NCBI RefSeq assembly: GCF_003385895.1
Contig: NZ_QRDQ01000007.1
Coordinates: 992,001 to 1,056,000 of the forward strand
Origin: Flavobacterium cutihirudinis
GTDB taxonomy: Bacteria > Bacteroidota > Bacteroidia > Flavobacteriales > Flavobacteriaceae
Length of the DNA: 64,000 bases
Direction of reading: 5' to 3'
A model generated the notes under the pieces. The model was not told the DNA's origin. It was given only the letters and a program-made list of their open reading frames with translations, and made no database searches. Positions 62,109 to 64,000 of this stretch are shown one piece after another (the first letter of the stretch is position 1; each line of letters starts with the position of its first letter). Made by a program: the position numbers and the translations under genes.

Positions 62109-64000
62109 TTATTCTTCTAAAGCTCCCATCAGCTGTTCCATGCCAAAATTCAATAAGAAATCACTATAATAGCTATCAAAGACATCCATTATGTATTCAT
62201 CAATAGTTACGTCTACATCAATACCATCTTTTAATCTAGTCATAGTGTAGTTTCGTCTTTTAGTTATCATGTATAGAAATAGTGTGTGAAAATAAACGGA
62301 GGAAATATATTTTCGCTGTGCTGTGACAATTTGGTCTTCATTCTTCAATTTAGAACGATGACTTAAGAAGACATGACTGTCTAGATTAATGAAAATTTCT
62401 TCCAATTTGTCGCCCTCCGAAGAAGGATACATGACAGTTTTTCGATCCATAGTAATTCCTCTTTCCTCTAATACAGTCCAGTCTTTTTCATATATTTTTT
62501 GAAGTTTTGGTAGTCCAATTTGATCAAGGTCCTCTTCTGGTTCAGGGACAGCTTCTTTGGTAGATTCTCTATCAGTGATCTTAACTAAAACAATTTCTTC
62601 AAATATTTTTCCTGGGGACGTTAAAGAAGCTCTAATTTCTATTTCATCTCCTATATTAATATTGTTAGTTGGCTCAAGAGTAACTTTAATTGTTCCATTA
62701 TTAGGACTGCTTTTAGTCACATTAAGCAATCCTGAAGCTTCGGTACTTACTCCAGCTTGGTCACCTCCATCTTTTTTATCTCGTTTAATTTTTAAAAAAG
62801 ATAATTGTAATTCACCAGGTTCATCTGTTCTGTCAAAATAGTCGTTATCTATATCTGAATCAAATTTTATAATTTTCTCACCATTCTTTGGCAGACTAAT
62901 TATATTAATTCCTTCCTTTTTATGGAATAAATCAAATTTGGTCGGAAATCTTTGAGGTAAAAAAGGCTTTTGTTCTATCTTAGGTTTGGATATATTGGAT
63001 GAGATTTTTTTGACTTCTTCTTTTTTTTCATCTAATTTTAAAGTGTTCTGAAGTAATTTAAAAAGCTCACTGTCCTTAGGTAAATTTTTAGCAAAAGATT
63101 TAATTAATTCGGAAGTATCTTCACTTTCTAAACCGATAGTTTCTTTTCTTCGTCTGTTAATTTCATCTAGCTGACTTTTTCGTAATTTTTTACCTAAATA
63201 ATCGCGTAAAGCATTAGCTTCTTCGCCATGTTTTAGTCTATCACGAGAAGCCATAAATAATTCTTCTCTAAAATCTGGATTCATACTGGTACAATCAACA
63301 TGAATTAATAGATAATCTTTTAATAGATTGAATTTTAGAGTTCTTGTAATAAACTCAGAAGAATAATTTCCATGGACTTGTCCGTTTATAGAAAACATTA
63401 CGGACATATTATTTTTAAAAAACCTGCTCCTAATAATATCTTTACTTTTTTTTAAGTCATGTTTATCTGTTTTAGGTTTAAAAACATAACAGGTAACCTT
63501 AGCACTTCCAAATAGTTCGTCATCATAATCTTCTGAAAAATAAGTATCTATGTAATCACTTTGAGAATCTTCAAGTCTTCTCTTCAACCCAAATAAATCA
63601 AGTTCCAAAACTTTATTGTTTGGATATCGATCTTTATTGTCAACTGTCAGGATAGGCAGTACCGGTTCGAAAAGAAACTCATTTAAACTTTGGTTCAAAT
63701 CTTGAGCAAATCCTGAATAACCAACAGGAAACTGGTATGAATACATTTTAATTATTGTACCGGTTTTAAATTTTCTTCCATTTAACTTTAAATCTAATTC
63801 AGTAATTGGAAAATTTGGAATTTCATTTTCGATTTTTAAAAATTCAAAATGACTTGAACGTCTGTTTTCACCAGATTCACTGATTCTTCTCTGCCTAATT
63901 AGTGTAAATCCAAAATTACCTGAATTATCAAATCGTTTGGAACCTATAAGTTGGTATCTTCTTTTCCCGCAGAAAACTAAAGCACCGCTTCCTCCCATAT
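62109..64000 (-). CDS. GHKL-type ATPase, partial (start beyond the window)
   Basis: Only the C-terminal 630 residues or so are in the window, since the frame is open to the right edge. The visible first residues (MGGSGALVFCGKRRYQLIGS) look like the glycine-rich motif of a GHKL (HSP90/MutL/histidine-kinase) ATPase, so the ATP-binding N terminus should start outside. A mixed second domain follows, then a Lys/Arg-rich helical region (RDYLGKKLRKSQLDEINRRRK), an acidic beta region (TKSSPNNGTIKVTLEPTNNI), and a C-terminal helical part. Convergent with the SIR2 operon. Its function cannot be told; in a defence island a DNA- or virus-sensing role is likely. The true start needs more sequence. Confidence 0.6.
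   Translation of the reverse strand, partial: MGGSGALVFCGKRRYQLIGSKRFDNSGNFGFTLIRQRRISESGENRRSSHFEFLKIENEIPNFPITELDLKLNGRKFKTGTIIKMYSYQFPVGYSGFAQDLNQSLNEFLFEPVLPILTVDNKDRYPNNKVLELDLFGLKRRLEDSQSDYIDTYFSEDYDDELFGSAKVTCYVFKPKTDKHDLKKSKDIIRSRFFKNNMSVMFSINGQVHGNYSSEFITRTLKFNLLKDYLLIHVDCTSMNPDFREELFMASRDRLKHGEEANALRDYLGKKLRKSQLDEINRRRKETIGLESEDTSELIKSFAKNLPKDSELFKLLQNTLKLDEKKEEVKKISSNISKPKIEQKPFLPQRFPTKFDLFHKKEGINIISLPKNGEKIIKFDSDIDNDYFDRTDEPGELQLSFLKIKRDKKDGGDQAGVSTEASGLLNVTKSSPNNGTIKVTLEPTNNINIGDEIEIRASLTSPGKIFEEIVLVKITDRESTKEAVPEPEEDLDQIGLPKLQKIYEKDWTVLEERGITMDRKTVMYPSSEGDKLEEIFINLDSHVFLSHRSKLKNEDQIVTAQRKYISSVYFHTLFLYMITKRRNYTMTRLKDGIDVDVTIDEYIMDVFDSYYSDFLLNFGMEQLMGALEE

Noticed and set aside
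1..64000. CRISPR array, tRNA or rRNA genes
   Set aside because: No regularly spaced direct repeats and no tRNA- or rRNA-like sequence were recognised by eye.

Overview
The window is AT-rich and looks like a Flavobacteriaceae genome (Bacteroidota, probably Flavobacterium or a close relative). The signs are SusC/SusD and other TonB-dependent receptors, DUF6520- and DUF6660-type small secreted proteins, PcfJ/PcfK and Bacteroidetes-type MobABC mobilisation genes. No rRNA, tRNA, CRISPR array or integrase was seen. It reads as a stretch of accessory DNA with several neighbouring modules.

Region 1 (about 1-22,530) is a copper/silver resistance island, all on the minus strand. From its upstream end it holds: a Cys-rich DUF6660-like protein, an HMA+DUF3347 protein, a second DUF3347 protein, a haem-binding CxxCH protein, a CusA-type RND pump broken into two frames, a TolC/CusC-type outer membrane protein, two CusB-type adaptors, a third DUF3347 lipoprotein, a CopA-type P1B ATPase, an orphan nuclease-like gene, a DUF2911 protein, a DUF305 membrane protein and a multicopper oxidase fused to a CopB-like barrel. 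After a strong terminator come a frame-broken outer membrane barrel gene, a second DUF6660-like protein and a TonB receptor. The same heavy-metal-binding motif (CPMHP...CPxCGM) recurs in five of these proteins, so the region acts as one periplasmic Cu capture, oxidation and export system.

Region 2 (about 22,950-40,720) is a mobilisable or conjugative backbone: PcfJ, PcfK, SSB, a Y-family polymerase with a DnaE-type polymerase (a mutagenic repair pair), a VirD4-like coupling protein, an HUH relaxase and its accessory protein, and a candidate oriT. A plus-strand two-gene cassette (HSP90/sacsin-like ATPase plus AlbA_2-HEPN protein) is inserted in it and looks like an undescribed defence or toxin module.

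Region 3 (about 40,740-50,030) is a nutrient-uptake locus: a MauE-like redox membrane protein with an extracytoplasmic domain and a small Cys-containing secreted protein on the plus strand, convergent with susC-susD-S9 peptidase on the minus strand.

Region 4 (about 50,190-64,000) is a defence island. It starts with a 124-nt hairpin and an XRE regulator, then a DUF262/HNH (SspE/GmrSD-like) gene and a PD-(D/E)XK-like gene. After an intergenic G11 tract comes a tightly packed operon: sspB (DUF4007), sspC (ATPase) and sspD (PP-loop sulfurtransferase-like), which are the signature of single-strand DNA phosphorothioation, followed by a nucleoside-deoxyribosyltransferase-like gene, a membrane-anchored gene, a second DUF262 gene and a SIR2 NADase-like gene. 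A GHKL-type ATPase gene runs off the right edge. The Ssp core with a DUF262-SIR2 tail is the most interesting arrangement in the window.
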